Shown: positions 1 through 7,919, counted from the stretch's first letter. The stretch is 39,945 bases of DNA from Streptosporangiaceae bacterium (GCA_025964715.1 JAOPYH010000372.1:1-39945), one strand, 5' to 3'. Notes: generated by a model from the sequence alone, not told the origin. Made by a program: numbers and translations.

Positions 1-119
1 ACCTTTTCCACACTTCCGCCGTCGGTCTTCACGACCCCCAGGAACTGGTCGAGCGACGGGGTTACGGCGCGCTCCTCGACACTTGCGTCGAGGATCACCA
101 TGAGTTCGTAGCGACGCAT
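1..119 (-). CDS. rpsF: 30S ribosomal protein S6, N-terminal part (cut by window edge)
   Basis: The minus-strand frame starting with ATG at 119 reads [19 protein letters not shown], then a stretch ending GGSVEKV, which is the familiar N-terminus of bacterial ribosomal protein S6; only about 39 codons are inside the window and the gene continues off the left edge. S6 binds the central domain of 16S rRNA with S18 in the small subunit. A GAGGAGG Shine-Dalgarno lies about 12 bases upstream of the ATG. In actinobacteria rpsF is normally followed by ssb, rpsR and rplI, which would lie outside the window. The start is preceded by a structured leader (see separate entry) that could allow feedback by S6:S18. 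Identification is by recalled family sequence, and is firm despite truncation. Confidence 0.93.
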   Translation of the reverse strand, partial: MRRYELMVILDASVEERAVTPSLDQFLGVVKTDGGSVEK

Positions 120-131
120 GCTGTGTCCCTA

Positions 132-176
132 CCTCCTCTGGACTGATGCGGTCACGGTCTCTCCGTGACAGGAGGG
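132..176 (-). promoter_or_regulatory. Structured rpsF leader, candidate S6:S18-binding RNA
   Basis: Read on the minus strand, the leader contains a perfect 7-bp hairpin, GTCACGG (169-163), loop AGAGA, CCGTGAC (157-151). It is enclosed by a 6-bp outer helix between CCTCCT (175-170) and AGGAGG (137-132), so the outer helix would sequester the rpsF Shine-Dalgarno. A CCG trinucleotide (151-149) sits at the 3' side of the inner hairpin. An outer helix, an inner hairpin and a conserved CCG is the published layout of the rpsF autoregulatory leader bound by the S6:S18 complex. The pairing is seen directly; the regulatory role is inferred from the family. Confidence 0.6.
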
Positions 177-236
177 CTCTTGAGTCTCACGCGGGCACGG
201 ACGGATTTGCGCCACTGCACGCGGGACCGACCCAGG

Positions 237-404
237 TTACCAAGAGTTTGCAGGGTATGAGCTCGTGACCGGAGTCCTGCGCCGGTCGAGCTCGGTCATG
301 ATGTCGACCATCCTCGACCGCATGCGCGCGATCTGCGTGGTGAGCAGCGAGAGCTCCTCGACCAGCTCCGCGTCCCCGATCAGCTCGAGGTCGTGCGTCT
401 CCAC
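237..404 (-). CDS. Small acidic helical protein of unknown function (55 aa)
   Basis: This minus-strand frame starts at GTG 404 and ends at TAA 237. It is preceded by GGAGG eight bases upstream (another GTG at 413 overlaps the ribosome site itself and is less likely). Nearly every third codon position is G or C until the last few codons, which strongly favours this frame over the longer overlapping frames here. The product is acidic and helix-prone in its first 30 residues (HDLELIGDAELVEELSLLTT and onward), with heptad-like leucines and a basic patch near DRRR, then a short polar tail. That looks like a short amphipathic or coiled-coil protein. It lies upstream of rpsF on the same strand (117 bases apart) and could share its transcript. 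I do not recognise a family. Confidence 0.6.
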   Translation of the reverse strand: METHDLELIGDAELVEELSLLTTQIARMRSRMVDIMTELDRRRTPVTSSYPANSW

Positions 405-568
405 CTCGTCCACCTCCGTTCCGCCCCGTCCACCTGGCGCGCTGCCGCCCGATCGAAGCTGTGTTCGACATTACCGGCGGGTGCCGACAAACACGGGTTG
501 ACGAGACCGCCTGCCCAGGACGAATCTCGAAAGAGGCGCTATCGCCTGTCCCTTAGGGGGTGGCATCA

Positions 569-889
569 ATGCCACACGCGCTCCACCGGCCGCACCTCAC
601 GCTCCACCGTCGCCATGTCACGCTCCTGAACAACGACGGCCGGCGGCATCCGCTCGAGAACTCGCTGGCGGTCACGGCCTTCATCGTCGGGATGATGGCG
701 CTCGTCCTGGGCGTGATCGTGCGGACCCATATGTTCGGCGCGATCGCTGGGTTGATCGGCTCTCCGATCGCGCTCTGCTCACAGATGGTCTCCGCCACGG
801 TCGGCGAACGCTGGCTGAACATCGTCGGGCTCATCGGAGCTTTCGTCGGCCTTGGACTCTCCCTCGCGCACGGCGGCTTCCTGCCCTGA
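569..889 (+). CDS. Small membrane protein of unknown function (106 aa)
   Basis: The ATG at 569 has a GGGGG-type ribosome site about eight bases upstream, so it is preferred over an in-frame GTG at 560. The first 30 residues are polar and rich in His and Arg. They are followed by three hydrophobic segments, at about residues 32-51, 55-72 and 82-100, the last ending near the C-terminus. Small three-span membrane proteins of this shape occur next to nfo in related actinobacteria, but I cannot assign a function. It precedes nfo by 30 bases on the same strand; nfo has its own apparent leaderless promoter inside that gap. Confidence 0.7.
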   Translation: MPHALHRPHLTLHRRHVTLLNNDGRRHPLENSLAVTAFIVGMMALVLGVIVRTHMFGAIAGLIGSPIALCSQMVSATVGERWLNIVGLIGAFVGLGLSLAHGGFLP

Positions 890-906
890 CCAACAGATCG
901 AGCCCT

Positions 907-912
907 TAGGCT
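907..912 (+). promoter_or_regulatory. Candidate -10 element (TAGGCT) for leaderless nfo
   Basis: TAGGCT fits the actinobacterial TANNNT -10 element and ends seven bases before the nfo ATG, so transcription would begin at or next to the A of the start codon. No Shine-Dalgarno is visible in between. I see no convincing -35. Confidence 0.45.
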
Positions 913-919
913 GACGGGC

Positions 920-1687
920 ATGCGCATCGGTGCCCATGTCGACCAGATCGACCCGCTCGAGTCCGCCGCCGCCCGCAAGGCCGAGGTCGCCCAGTTCTTC
1001 CTCGGGGACCCACAGGGCTGGAAGAAGCCGGTCGTGCACGAGTCCATCGCGGCCCTGCGTGACGCCGACGTCGAGGTCTACGTCCACGCGCCGTACGTGA
1101 TCAACGTGGCGACCTCGAACAACCGCATCCGCATCCCGAGCCGCAAGCTGCTCGCCCAGCACCTGGAGGCGGCCGCGTCCATCGGCGCCAAGGCGCTGAT
1201 CGTGCACGGCGGGCACGTGCTCAAGGACGACGAGCCCCAGGTCGGCTACGACAACTGGCGCAAGGTGTTCGAGCGCCTCGAGTGCCCCATCCCCATCTAC
1301 ATCGAGAACACGGCCGGCGGCGGCAACGCCATGGCACGCAAGTTCGAGCGGATCGCGCGGCTGTGGGAGGCGCTCGACGGCCTCGCGGACCTCGACCGGC
1401 AGGTCGGGTTCTGCCTGGACACCTGCCACGCCCACGCGGCCGGCGAGGAGCTGATCGACGCCGTCGACCGGATCAAGGCCATCACCGGCCGCATCGACCT
1501 GGTGCACTGCAACGACAGCCGGGACGCCTTCGGCTCGGGGGCGGACCGGCACGCGAACCTCCGGGGCGGCACGATCGATCCGGAGCTCATCCTGACGGTC
1601 GTACGCTCGGCCGGCGCTCCGGTCGTCGTCGAGACTCCCGGCGACGGTCAGGCCGCGGACATCGCCTGGCTGCGCGACAACCTCTGA
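920..1687 (+). CDS. nfo: Deoxyribonuclease IV (AP endonuclease, Nfo family)
   Basis: A 255-aa TIM-barrel endonuclease that cuts the DNA backbone 5' to abasic sites in base excision repair. The metal-binding residues of the family can be followed in order: His56 (YVHAPY), His96 (LIVHGGH), Glu129 (YIENTAGGG), Asp167 and His170 (CLDTCH), His196 (LVHCNDS), Asp209 and His211 (ADRHAN), and Glu238 (VVVETPG). These form the three-zinc site. Length and start (MRIGAHVD) are typical of actinobacterial Nfo. Translation appears to start on a leaderless transcript. It converges on the barstar-family gene with a GC-rich hairpin between them. Confidence 0.95.
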   Translation: MRIGAHVDQIDPLESAAARKAEVAQFFLGDPQGWKKPVVHESIAALRDADVEVYVHAPYVINVATSNNRIRIPSRKLLAQHLEAAASIGAKALIVHGGHVLKDDEPQVGYDNWRKVFERLECPIPIYIENTAGGGNAMARKFERIARLWEALDGLADLDRQVGFCLDTCHAHAAGEELIDAVDRIKAITGRIDLVHCNDSRDAFGSGADRHANLRGGTIDPELILTVVRSAGAPVVVETPGDGQAADIAWLRDNL

Positions 1688-1707
1688 GGCCCGGCGGGCG
1701 CCGGGCC
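1688..1707. terminator. GC-rich hairpin between convergent nfo and barstar genes
   Basis: GGCCCGGC, loop GGGC, GCCGGGCC: a perfect 8-bp stem starting directly after the nfo stop and before the end of the convergent barstar gene. It lacks a T-tract, as is common for actinobacterial terminators, and could serve both directions. Confidence 0.55.
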
Positions 1708-1715
1708 GCTCTGGG

Positions 1716-2177
1716 TCAGCCCGCGAGGAGCGGCACCCGCGCCGCGCCCTCACCCTCGCCGGGCAGCAGCACGACCATCGGCGTATCGCTGTCGTGCCAC
1801 AGGTCGACGGCCTCCTCGAAGATCGCCAGGGCGGTGGCGAAGTCTTCGGGCTCCTCCTGCGCGAGCGCCTGCCAGCCGGCGTAGACCACCACGAAGCCGC
1901 CCTCGGTCTCGATCCAGGTGAGGTCGGTGAGGCAGTCGCCGAGGGCGTCCCAGTTGTGGCCGAACCAGTCCGGGAACTCAAAGCCGTGCGAGCAGAGGTC
2001 CAGCAACTCGTCCTTGTCCGTCACGCTCTGCCCGGCCAGCCAGAACAACCGGAACCCGGCCTCCCGGACCGCGGCCTCCACGTCGCTGCGCCGCGTGGCG
2101 CCCGGGATGGCCCAGCGGTAGACACCGGGTTTGGCCTGCCCGGCCAGCAGCGGCTCCAGGCCACCGAGCTGAGTCAT
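1716..2177 (-). CDS. Barstar-family (ribonuclease inhibitor-like) protein
   Basis: A 153-aa protein. Its middle part (SVTDKDELLDLCSHGFEFPD, followed by WFGHNWDALGDCLTDL) is the hallmark of the barstar family: acidic first helix, then F/Y-G-x-N-x-D-A-L. Barstar itself is the tight inhibitor of the secreted ribonuclease barnase, acting in the cytoplasm. The N-terminal 45 residues and the C-terminal segment rich in Glu and hydrophobics extend beyond the about 90-aa classical barstar. An AAGGG ribosome site precedes the ATG. It follows the mannosyltransferase gene by 82 bases on the same strand, and no barnase-like ribonuclease gene is present nearby. Family assignment is good; any partner nuclease is unknown. 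Confidence 0.85.
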   Translation of the reverse strand: MTQLGGLEPLLAGQAKPGVYRWAIPGATRRSDVEAAVREAGFRLFWLAGQSVTDKDELLDLCSHGFEFPDWFGHNWDALGDCLTDLTWIETEGGFVVVYAGWQALAQEEPEDFATALAIFEEAVDLWHDSDTPMVVLLPGEGEGAARVPLLAG

Positions 2178-2259
2178 GCTGCCCTTTCGAAGAAGGTCCT
2201 GTGGGTCGTCCGCAGTGTAGAACCGCTCACCATTGTCCCCGTAATCGCCCGGCCGGCTG

Positions 2260-3360
2260 TCAGCCGGCCCACGCGCCGGAGGTGTAGAGGATCACCTGTA
2301 CGGCCATGAGGGGTGTGGACAGGGCCAGCAGGCCTATGTAGGCCCACGGCCGCCGTACGCCGAGTGCGCCGATCGCCAGCCACAGCGGCCACCACAGCAG
2401 TGTCGCCCGGCCGATCGACAGATAGAAGGCCGAGGTCGTGAGCGCGCCGAGCTGCAGTCCTACATAGGTGAACTCCGCCCAGCGCCGCGCGCTGAGCAGC
2501 CACAGCGCCAGCAGCAGCCCGATGACCGCCGCGACCAGCTCCACCCGGAACGCGTAGGTGAACTGGGTGTCGGCGTGGAAGGCCGCGTTCCATGTCGTCC
2601 GCCACGCCTGCCACGGCCAGACGGTGCTGCGGCCCCACCCCTTCTCCTGAGCGGTCTGCCATGCGGTGATGTCCCCGGTCCAGTGCCAGAGATAGGCCCA
2701 GTACGCCGCGGGCGACAGGAACGGCACCACGAGCCACGGGGCCTGCGGCCACCGGCGCCGGTCACTGGTCAGGAACTCCACGATCAGCGCCGCGGCGAGG
2801 AAGAAGCCGGTGATCCGCACGCCGGCGGCGCCGAAGCCGCACAGCGCGGCGGGCGCCCATCTCCCCTGACGGGCCAGCGACCAGGCCGGCAGCGCGAACG
2901 CCAGGAACAGCGCTTCCGAATAGCCCGCGAGCAGGAACAGCGCGAACGGGCAGAGCAGCAGCGCGAGGACGGCCCGTGGCCCGGTGCCGGCGGGGAACTC
3001 ACGGTCGCCCAGCCGGGCAAGTGCCACCACGGCGACCGCGCCGGCGGCGAAGGACACCAGGAGCGCCGCGAGCCGCCAGTCCGGTACCACCACGTGAATT
3101 GCCCGCAGGACCAGGGGGAACCCGGGGAAGAACCCGGGCAGGCCCTTGTCGCGGACCTGCGCGGGGTTCCCGCCGTAGCCGTAGCGCGCGATGTCGATGA
3201 GGTGGTCGACGTCCCACTGCGCCCACCGGTCCAGAAACGAGTCCCGCAGATCTCCGCCGGCCATGGTGCGACCGGCGACGACCGTGATCAGGACCACGCC
3301 CAGGCGGGTGGCCAGCCAAACCCGCAGAGCCGTACGGTCACGGGTGGTCAGAGCGGTCAC
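2260..3360 (-). CDS. Integral membrane mannosyltransferase-like protein (PIG-V/Gpi18 type)
   Basis: A hydrophobic protein of about 366 aa with many membrane spans. The N-terminal part carries the motif WAQWDVDHLIDIARYGY followed by GFFPGFPL, matching bacterial relatives of the GPI mannosyltransferase PIG-V (W-D-x-x-H/W-Y-x-x-I-A-x-x-G-Y and F-F-P-x-F/Y-P). Such enzymes use polyprenyl-phosphate sugars outside the membrane. The chosen start is GTG at 3360, which overlaps the upstream gene's TGA as GTGA; a start further upstream at 3402 would add a low-complexity segment and a 46-base overlap. The overlap implies translational coupling with the GT87-type gene. Sugar donor and acceptor are not determinable here. 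Confidence 0.82.
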   Translation of the reverse strand: MTALTTRDRTALRVWLATRLGVVLITVVAGRTMAGGDLRDSFLDRWAQWDVDHLIDIARYGYGGNPAQVRDKGLPGFFPGFPLVLRAIHVVVPDWRLAALLVSFAAGAVAVVALARLGDREFPAGTGPRAVLALLLCPFALFLLAGYSEALFLAFALPAWSLARQGRWAPAALCGFGAAGVRITGFFLAAALIVEFLTSDRRRWPQAPWLVVPFLSPAAYWAYLWHWTGDITAWQTAQEKGWGRSTVWPWQAWRTTWNAAFHADTQFTYAFRVELVAAVIGLLLALWLLSARRWAEFTYVGLQLGALTTSAFYLSIGRATLLWWPLWLAIGALGVRRPWAYIGLLALSTPLMAVQVILYTSGAWAG

Positions 3361-4880
3361 GGACGCCCGGCCGGCCGGGCCGGCCGAAGCGATGCGCCGC
3401 AAGCCGCACCGGGCCCCACCGGCTCGCGGACGCGGCGACGGAGAGCGCTGAGCGTGAGCCGGTCGGAGGCGCCGTCGAGGACGCCACCCGCCGGGTCGTC
3501 GGCGCCGTCACGCCGTACGACGTCGTGCTCCGGCCGCAGGATGTCCCGCACGATGAGCGCGGCGAGCAACAGCACGGTCAGGAACCGGGAGAACAGCCCG
3601 ATGTAGTAGACCTGTGCGCTGATGCCCTCGGCCGGCACGTGCAGGTGCGCCAGCGACGACAGCGTGGTGCCGAGGTCGGCGCCGTCGACCTGCCGGGTGA
3701 CCCCGAGCAGATACCACCAGATGCTGAGGAAGTAGACGATCTCCCCGGCCTGCCAGACGAGGTAGGCGGGCAGGCGCGGCCGGGCCAGCGCGAGGACGGG
3801 CAGGAGCCAAAGGACGTACTGAGGCGACCAGACCTTGTTAGTGAGCATGAAGGCCGCCAGCACGAGGAACAGCAGTTGGGGCAGCCGGGGCCGGCGCGGC
3901 GCGGCGAGCGCTAGGACCCCGATGGCCAGGCACAGAACGGCGAAGCCGCCCTGCCCCATGACGTTGAGCCGGCCGACGTCGCGCGCGGCCGGCAGGCCGT
4001 GATCCATCAGGAAGAAGAAGACGGAGCCCCAGTCGACGCCGCGTTCCTTACTGAAGCTGTAGAACCGCAGCCAGCCTTCGGGGGCCAGCAGCATGACCGG
4101 AAGGTCGACCACCAGCCATGCCCCGGCCGTGCCGGCCAGCAGCCTGACCAGCTCCCGGCGTCTGTCCGCGCGCAGGCACAGCAGCACGAACGGCCACAGC
4201 AGGACGACCGGATAGAACTTGGCGGCTATCGCCAGCCCCAGCAACGCACCGGCCAGCACAGGCCGGCGGCGGGTCCAGGCGGCGAGGGCCAGGGCGCACA
4301 GGGCCACCGCCAGCAGGTCCCAGTTGATGTAGGCGGCCAGGAGCAGGCCCGGTGAGAGCGCGACCATGAGGCCGGCCGTCATGCCGCCGCGGCCGCCCGC
4401 CGCATAGGCCGTCGCGAGTACGGCCAGCACGGCCAGCGCCCCGAGGATCAGGGCGGTCAGGTCGTAGAACGCCATGCCGCGGGCGGTGCCGCCCGGACCG
4501 ACGACCGCCCTGACCACGACGTTGACGAGGTGCATGAACCAGCCGGTCAGCACCGGATACTCGACCGGCTCTTGGATCTTGTCGAAGTACGGGATCTTGC
4601 CGTCGGCCAGGCCGCGGTTGAAGTACAGCGGGTAGACGTCGGTGTAGCAGGCACGGGTCACGGTCTTGAGGAAGTCGAACCCCGCCGACCGGCATGGGAG
4701 CTTCTGGAGATAGCCGAGCACACAGACCAGCACGGTGCTCGCGGCCAGGACCGGCACGAGCCTGTTCAGCCGGCCGGCCGCTCCTCGGCTTCCACGCCCG
4801 AGGGGCCCGGCGCCACCGTTGCCGGTGGAGCCACCGGACCCCACATGAATGTCCGAGTCGGACGTGGACCGCGACATCAC
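3357..4880 (-). CDS. Polytopic glycosyltransferase, GT87 / DUF2029 family
   Basis: A 507-aa membrane protein with an N-terminal polar, Gly/Ser-rich 38 residues. About ten hydrophobic spans follow, with a long extracytoplasmic loop between the first and second spans. That loop holds the conserved TDVYPLYFNRGL and EPVEYPVLTGWFMHL features of the DUF2029/GT87 family, which includes mycobacterial polyprenol-phosphomannose-dependent alpha-mannosyltransferases. Start is GTG 4880 (ATG 4877 is the next codon). It begins only six bases after the penicillin-binding protein stop and ends with a GTGA overlap into the next membrane glycosyltransferase, so all three are likely one transcript. The acceptor glycan is unknown; linkage to the PBP suggests envelope glycan or lipoglycan assembly. 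Confidence 0.85.
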   Translation of the reverse strand: MMSRSTSDSDIHVGSGGSTGNGGAGPLGRGSRGAAGRLNRLVPVLAASTVLVCVLGYLQKLPCRSAGFDFLKTVTRACYTDVYPLYFNRGLADGKIPYFDKIQEPVEYPVLTGWFMHLVNVVVRAVVGPGGTARGMAFYDLTALILGALAVLAVLATAYAAGGRGGMTAGLMVALSPGLLLAAYINWDLLAVALCALALAAWTRRRPVLAGALLGLAIAAKFYPVVLLWPFVLLCLRADRRRELVRLLAGTAGAWLVVDLPVMLLAPEGWLRFYSFSKERGVDWGSVFFFLMDHGLPAARDVGRLNVMGQGGFAVLCLAIGVLALAAPRRPRLPQLLFLVLAAFMLTNKVWSPQYVLWLLPVLALARPRLPAYLVWQAGEIVYFLSIWWYLLGVTRQVDGADLGTTLSSLAHLHVPAEGISAQVYYIGLFSRFLTVLLLAALIVRDILRPEHDVVRRDGADDPAGGVLDGASDRLTLSALRRRVREPVGPGAACGASLRPARPAGRP

Positions 4881-4886
4881 CGCAGG

Positions 4887-7475
4887 CTAGCCCTTGCGCC
4901 TCGCCGGAGTCTGCGACCGTGACTGCGGCGTGCCGTTGCCGCCCCCGGCGCCCGGGTCGCCCGCCGGGCAACTCGGATCGCCCGGGTGCTGCTGGCACCA
5001 CCACTTGGGCGCCGGGTTCGACGGCGGGGTGTTGGGGTCACATCCCGGCGGAAGACCCCACTGGTTGCACGGCTGGCCGCCGCCGCCGATCGGGCCTCCC
5101 GGAGCCGTGGTCGGCGTCTGGGTCGACTGGCAGCCCGGCGTGGTGGTGTCGCCCGGCGCGCAGGCCGACGGGGTCGTGGGAACCGTCGGAGTCGGCGTCG
5201 CCTTGGGCGGCGGGGTGTCCCACAGCTGCCTGGTCCCCTCACTGAAGGTGGGGGGAGTGAAGTTCTTGACCTCCATGGTCTGCGTCGCGCGCAGCATGTA
5301 GGCCCGCCAGATCGAAGCGGGGATCTGACCACCGTAGACACCACCGCCGTAGCCCGGGATCGAGGTCATCGGCCGGTTCTTCTGACTGAACATCGTCACC
5401 GCGGTGGACATCTGCGGCACGTAGCCGACGAACCAGGCAGCGGCGCTCTTGTCGGTGGTGCCGGTCTTGCCGGCCACCGGCCGGTTCGGCAGGGCCGCAC
5501 CCTTTCCGGTGCCGCCCGTGACGACGGACCGCATCGCCAGGGTGGCCTGTGCCGCCTGCTCCGGGGTCAGGATCCGGTCCTTCTTCTGGGTCCACGGCAG
5601 CTTGACCTCGGTGCCGTCCTTGCGTTCGATCTTGGTCACGACATGGGGGGTGACCGGAGTGCCGCCGTTGGCGAAGGCCGCGTATCCGGCGGCCTGATAG
5701 ACGGCCGCGTAGTTCGCGATACCCAGTGAGATGCCGGACTCTCCGCGGTGTGCGTCGAGGGCGACTTTCGGGACACCGAAGGCCTCGGCGGTCTTGCGCA
5801 CGTCGCTCAGTCCGAGCTCGAGGCCGAGCTTGACATAGGCGGTGTTCACCGACAGCTGCGTCGCCTGGACCAGATCGATGACTCCGAGCGGCGGGTCCCC
5901 CGAGTCGTTGTGCACGGCCTGGGCCTGGTCGGTGACCGGGACCGAGTTGCCCTGGTTGTCGAACTGCTGTGGTGAGTGCCCGTCGATCATGGACTTGACG
6001 TTGTAACCCTGCTTGAGGGCCGTCGCGAGGACGTACGGCTTGAACGACGACCCCACCTGGGGGGCCTCGTACAGCGCGGCGTCGCTCTGGTTGGTCCCGT
6101 TCCCACCGTAGAAGGCGGGGATCTCCCCGTTGAGGGGATTGACCGAGACCATGCCGATCCGCACGTCCCTCGGAAGCGTGCTGGGTCCGGCCTGCTTGAC
6201 CGCCTGCTTGGCGTACGCCATCAGCCTCGGGTTCAGGCTGGTGTAGATCTTGTATCCCTGAGTGTTGATCATCTGGCCGGTGATGCCGACAGTGCGCAAC
6301 TCCTTGAGGACACGCTCCCGGATGTAGCCGCTCTCCGGGGTCTCCTTGATGTAGTTCCAGTGCTTCTCGGTCTTGGGGAAGACCTGGGCCTGCCGGTCGG
6401 CGGGACTCAGCCAGCCCATCTTCACCATGCCGTCGAGCACGTAGGTCCAGCGGTCCTGGAGTGCCTTGCGGGCCGGGTCCGTGTTCGGGTCACCGGTCGT
6501 GTGGAAGTACTCCGGCCGCTGGATCATCGCCGCGATCAAGGCCGCTTCGGAGACCGACAGCTTGTCCACGTTCTTGTGGAAGAACGCCCGCGAGGCGGCT
6601 TGGACCCCGTTGGCCTGACGCCCGAAGTAGATCGTGTTCAGGTAGGTCTCGAGGATGAAGCTCTTCGGCTTCTCCTTGCCGAGCCGCAGCGAGATGAAGA
6701 TCTCTTTGAACTTGCGGCTGAACGATCGCTGCTGGCTGAGCCCGGCGTAGTAGTTCCTGGCCAGCTGCTGCGTGATGGTGGAGCCACCCGTCACCTCGCC
6801 GCCGGTCGCCGAGGTGTAGACCGCCCGCGCGATACCCGTCGGCGAGATGCCGGGCTCGGTCTCGAAGTTTCGGTCCTCCGCGGCCAGCACCGCGTGCTGG
6901 ACATACGGGGGGATGTTCGGCAGCTTGACGTTCTCGCGCGGCTCACCCAGCCGCAGCAGCGGGGTCTTCTTGGAGTCCCCCCAGAACACCGACGTGCCCT
7001 GGTCGTTGACGCCCTTCTGCTGGGCGTCCGGGACGGGAGTCCGAGCGTAGGTGACCCCGACGAGGACGCAGAAAGCCAGGAAGCCGAGGCCGCAGGTGGC
7101 GAGCACGATCTTCCAGGAGGGCAGGAAGCGCCGGACTCCTCGGGGGCGTTGGCGCGCCTCTGCGGGCTCGCCATCACCGCGCCGACGGCGGCCACCGCCA
7201 CCGCCGGGACCCTCCGGTCCACGTCCGCGGCCCCCGCCCGAGCCCCCACCGGAACCCCTGCCGCGGCCGCCCGGACCGCCGCCGCGCGGCCCACCGTGGC
7301 GGTCCGACCTACGGCCACCTGGTCCATCCGCCATACGTCTTCCCGGAGCTCCGGGCATGGGTGAAGCGGCACCTGGCGGGCTCGGCCGGCCGACTCTCGG
7401 CGGCATCGGCCGTTGCTCCGGCCGGCCCGGGTTATCGGGTCCGGTCTCGGGTCCGTATTGGCTTGGGTAACTCAC
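4887..7475 (-). CDS. Bifunctional class A penicillin-binding protein (PBP1-type)
   Basis: An 862-aa peptidoglycan polymerase and crosslinker. Residues 1-120 are a Gly/Arg/Pro-rich cytoplasmic tail, followed by one membrane span at about 122-146. The glycosyltransferase (GT51) domain has catalytic Glu200 in EDRNF and GGSTITQQ at 230-237. The transpeptidase domain has SSFK with Ser476 and Lys479, SVN at 542-544 and KTGT at 670-673, all intact. The last 110 residues are Pro/Thr/Gly-rich with three spaced Cys pairs (see findings), ending in a basic cluster. GTG 7475 is used as start, with a GAGG site close upstream. It heads the run with the two membrane glycosyltransferases. A weak promoter candidate lies near 7609-7637. 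Confidence 0.95.
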   Translation of the reverse strand: MSYPSQYGPETGPDNPGRPEQRPMPPRVGRPSPPGAASPMPGAPGRRMADGPGGRRSDRHGGPRGGGPGGRGRGSGGGSGGGRGRGPEGPGGGGGRRRRGDGEPAEARQRPRGVRRFLPSWKIVLATCGLGFLAFCVLVGVTYARTPVPDAQQKGVNDQGTSVFWGDSKKTPLLRLGEPRENVKLPNIPPYVQHAVLAAEDRNFETEPGISPTGIARAVYTSATGGEVTGGSTITQQLARNYYAGLSQQRSFSRKFKEIFISLRLGKEKPKSFILETYLNTIYFGRQANGVQAASRAFFHKNVDKLSVSEAALIAAMIQRPEYFHTTGDPNTDPARKALQDRWTYVLDGMVKMGWLSPADRQAQVFPKTEKHWNYIKETPESGYIRERVLKELRTVGITGQMINTQGYKIYTSLNPRLMAYAKQAVKQAGPSTLPRDVRIGMVSVNPLNGEIPAFYGGNGTNQSDAALYEAPQVGSSFKPYVLATALKQGYNVKSMIDGHSPQQFDNQGNSVPVTDQAQAVHNDSGDPPLGVIDLVQATQLSVNTAYVKLGLELGLSDVRKTAEAFGVPKVALDAHRGESGISLGIANYAAVYQAAGYAAFANGGTPVTPHVVTKIERKDGTEVKLPWTQKKDRILTPEQAAQATLAMRSVVTGGTGKGAALPNRPVAGKTGTTDKSAAAWFVGYVPQMSTAVTMFSQKNRPMTSIPGYGGGVYGGQIPASIWRAYMLRATQTMEVKNFTPPTFSEGTRQLWDTPPPKATPTPTVPTTPSACAPGDTTTPGCQSTQTPTTAPGGPIGGGGQPCNQWGLPPGCDPNTPPSNPAPKWWCQQHPGDPSCPAGDPGAGGGNGTPQSRSQTPARRKG

Positions 7476-7919
7476 GCGACCTCGTTCAGCTGGGGTACGT
7501 CGATGGTGCGTCGTACGACAGTACTGTGCAGACGAGTGAGCGGGGACCGCCCTGCAGCGTCTCGTCTAGGACCGGCCTCGTGGCTCTTCACCGCTGGCGG
7601 GCTGATCTCCATTACCGAGTACGTACGACACCGTCAAGTGGTTCCAAGCGCAACCTTGACACACTTCGACCACATAGACGCGGAACTCACCATATTGGCG
7701 TGCCATGTCCGCCGGCTCGCCGGTGCTTCGGGCGAGCGGAAGATCACAAAACCTCTGCTCAGACCCCTGGGGCCCCGTGTCCACAGGGATTTGCGGGGCA
7801 CCGGGCAGGTGCTCCGGGACGGCCTCGGGGTTGCGGAGACGGCGCAGCGTACGTATCTTTGCGATGTATCGGGCCGATACATTGACTCGATACATCTCCA
7901 CGATAGATCGGGGCGGGAC
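7476..7919. other. Divergent PBP / padR intergenic region (444 bp)
   Basis: No gene with convincing codon bias is seen here. On the minus strand TTGACG (7637-7632) is followed after 17 bases by TAATGG (7614-7609), a weak sigma-70-like candidate for the PBP gene with a leader of about 130 bases. On the plus side the last 60 bases hold the PadR-type operator and a TTGACT (7882-7887) that could be the padR -35. The rest is GC-rich and unassigned. Confidence 0.4.
7864..7895 (+). promoter_or_regulatory. Candidate PadR operator: three ATGTATCG half-sites
   Basis: ATGTATCG (7864-7871), spacer GGC, and CGATACAT (7875-7882) form a perfect inverted repeat, and CGATACAT recurs at 7888-7895, 13 bases further on. 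The block overlaps a TTGACT (7882-7887) and ends 24 bases before the padR ATG. PadR regulators typically bind ATGT...ACAT palindromes in their own promoters, so autoregulation is the natural reading. Repeats are seen; binding is inferred. Confidence 0.7.

Noticed and set aside
779..1981. 400-codon minus-strand open frame opposite nfo and barstar
   Set aside because: It is an antisense shadow: Arg/Ser/Asp/Val-rich, without family motifs, and it covers two genes with intact catalytic or family motifs.
7413..7919. N-terminal extension of PadR up to 7413
   Set aside because: The extension crosses the operator and promoter region, has poor codon bias and no similarity to PadR; ATG 7920 has a ribosome site and gives the normal winged-helix start.
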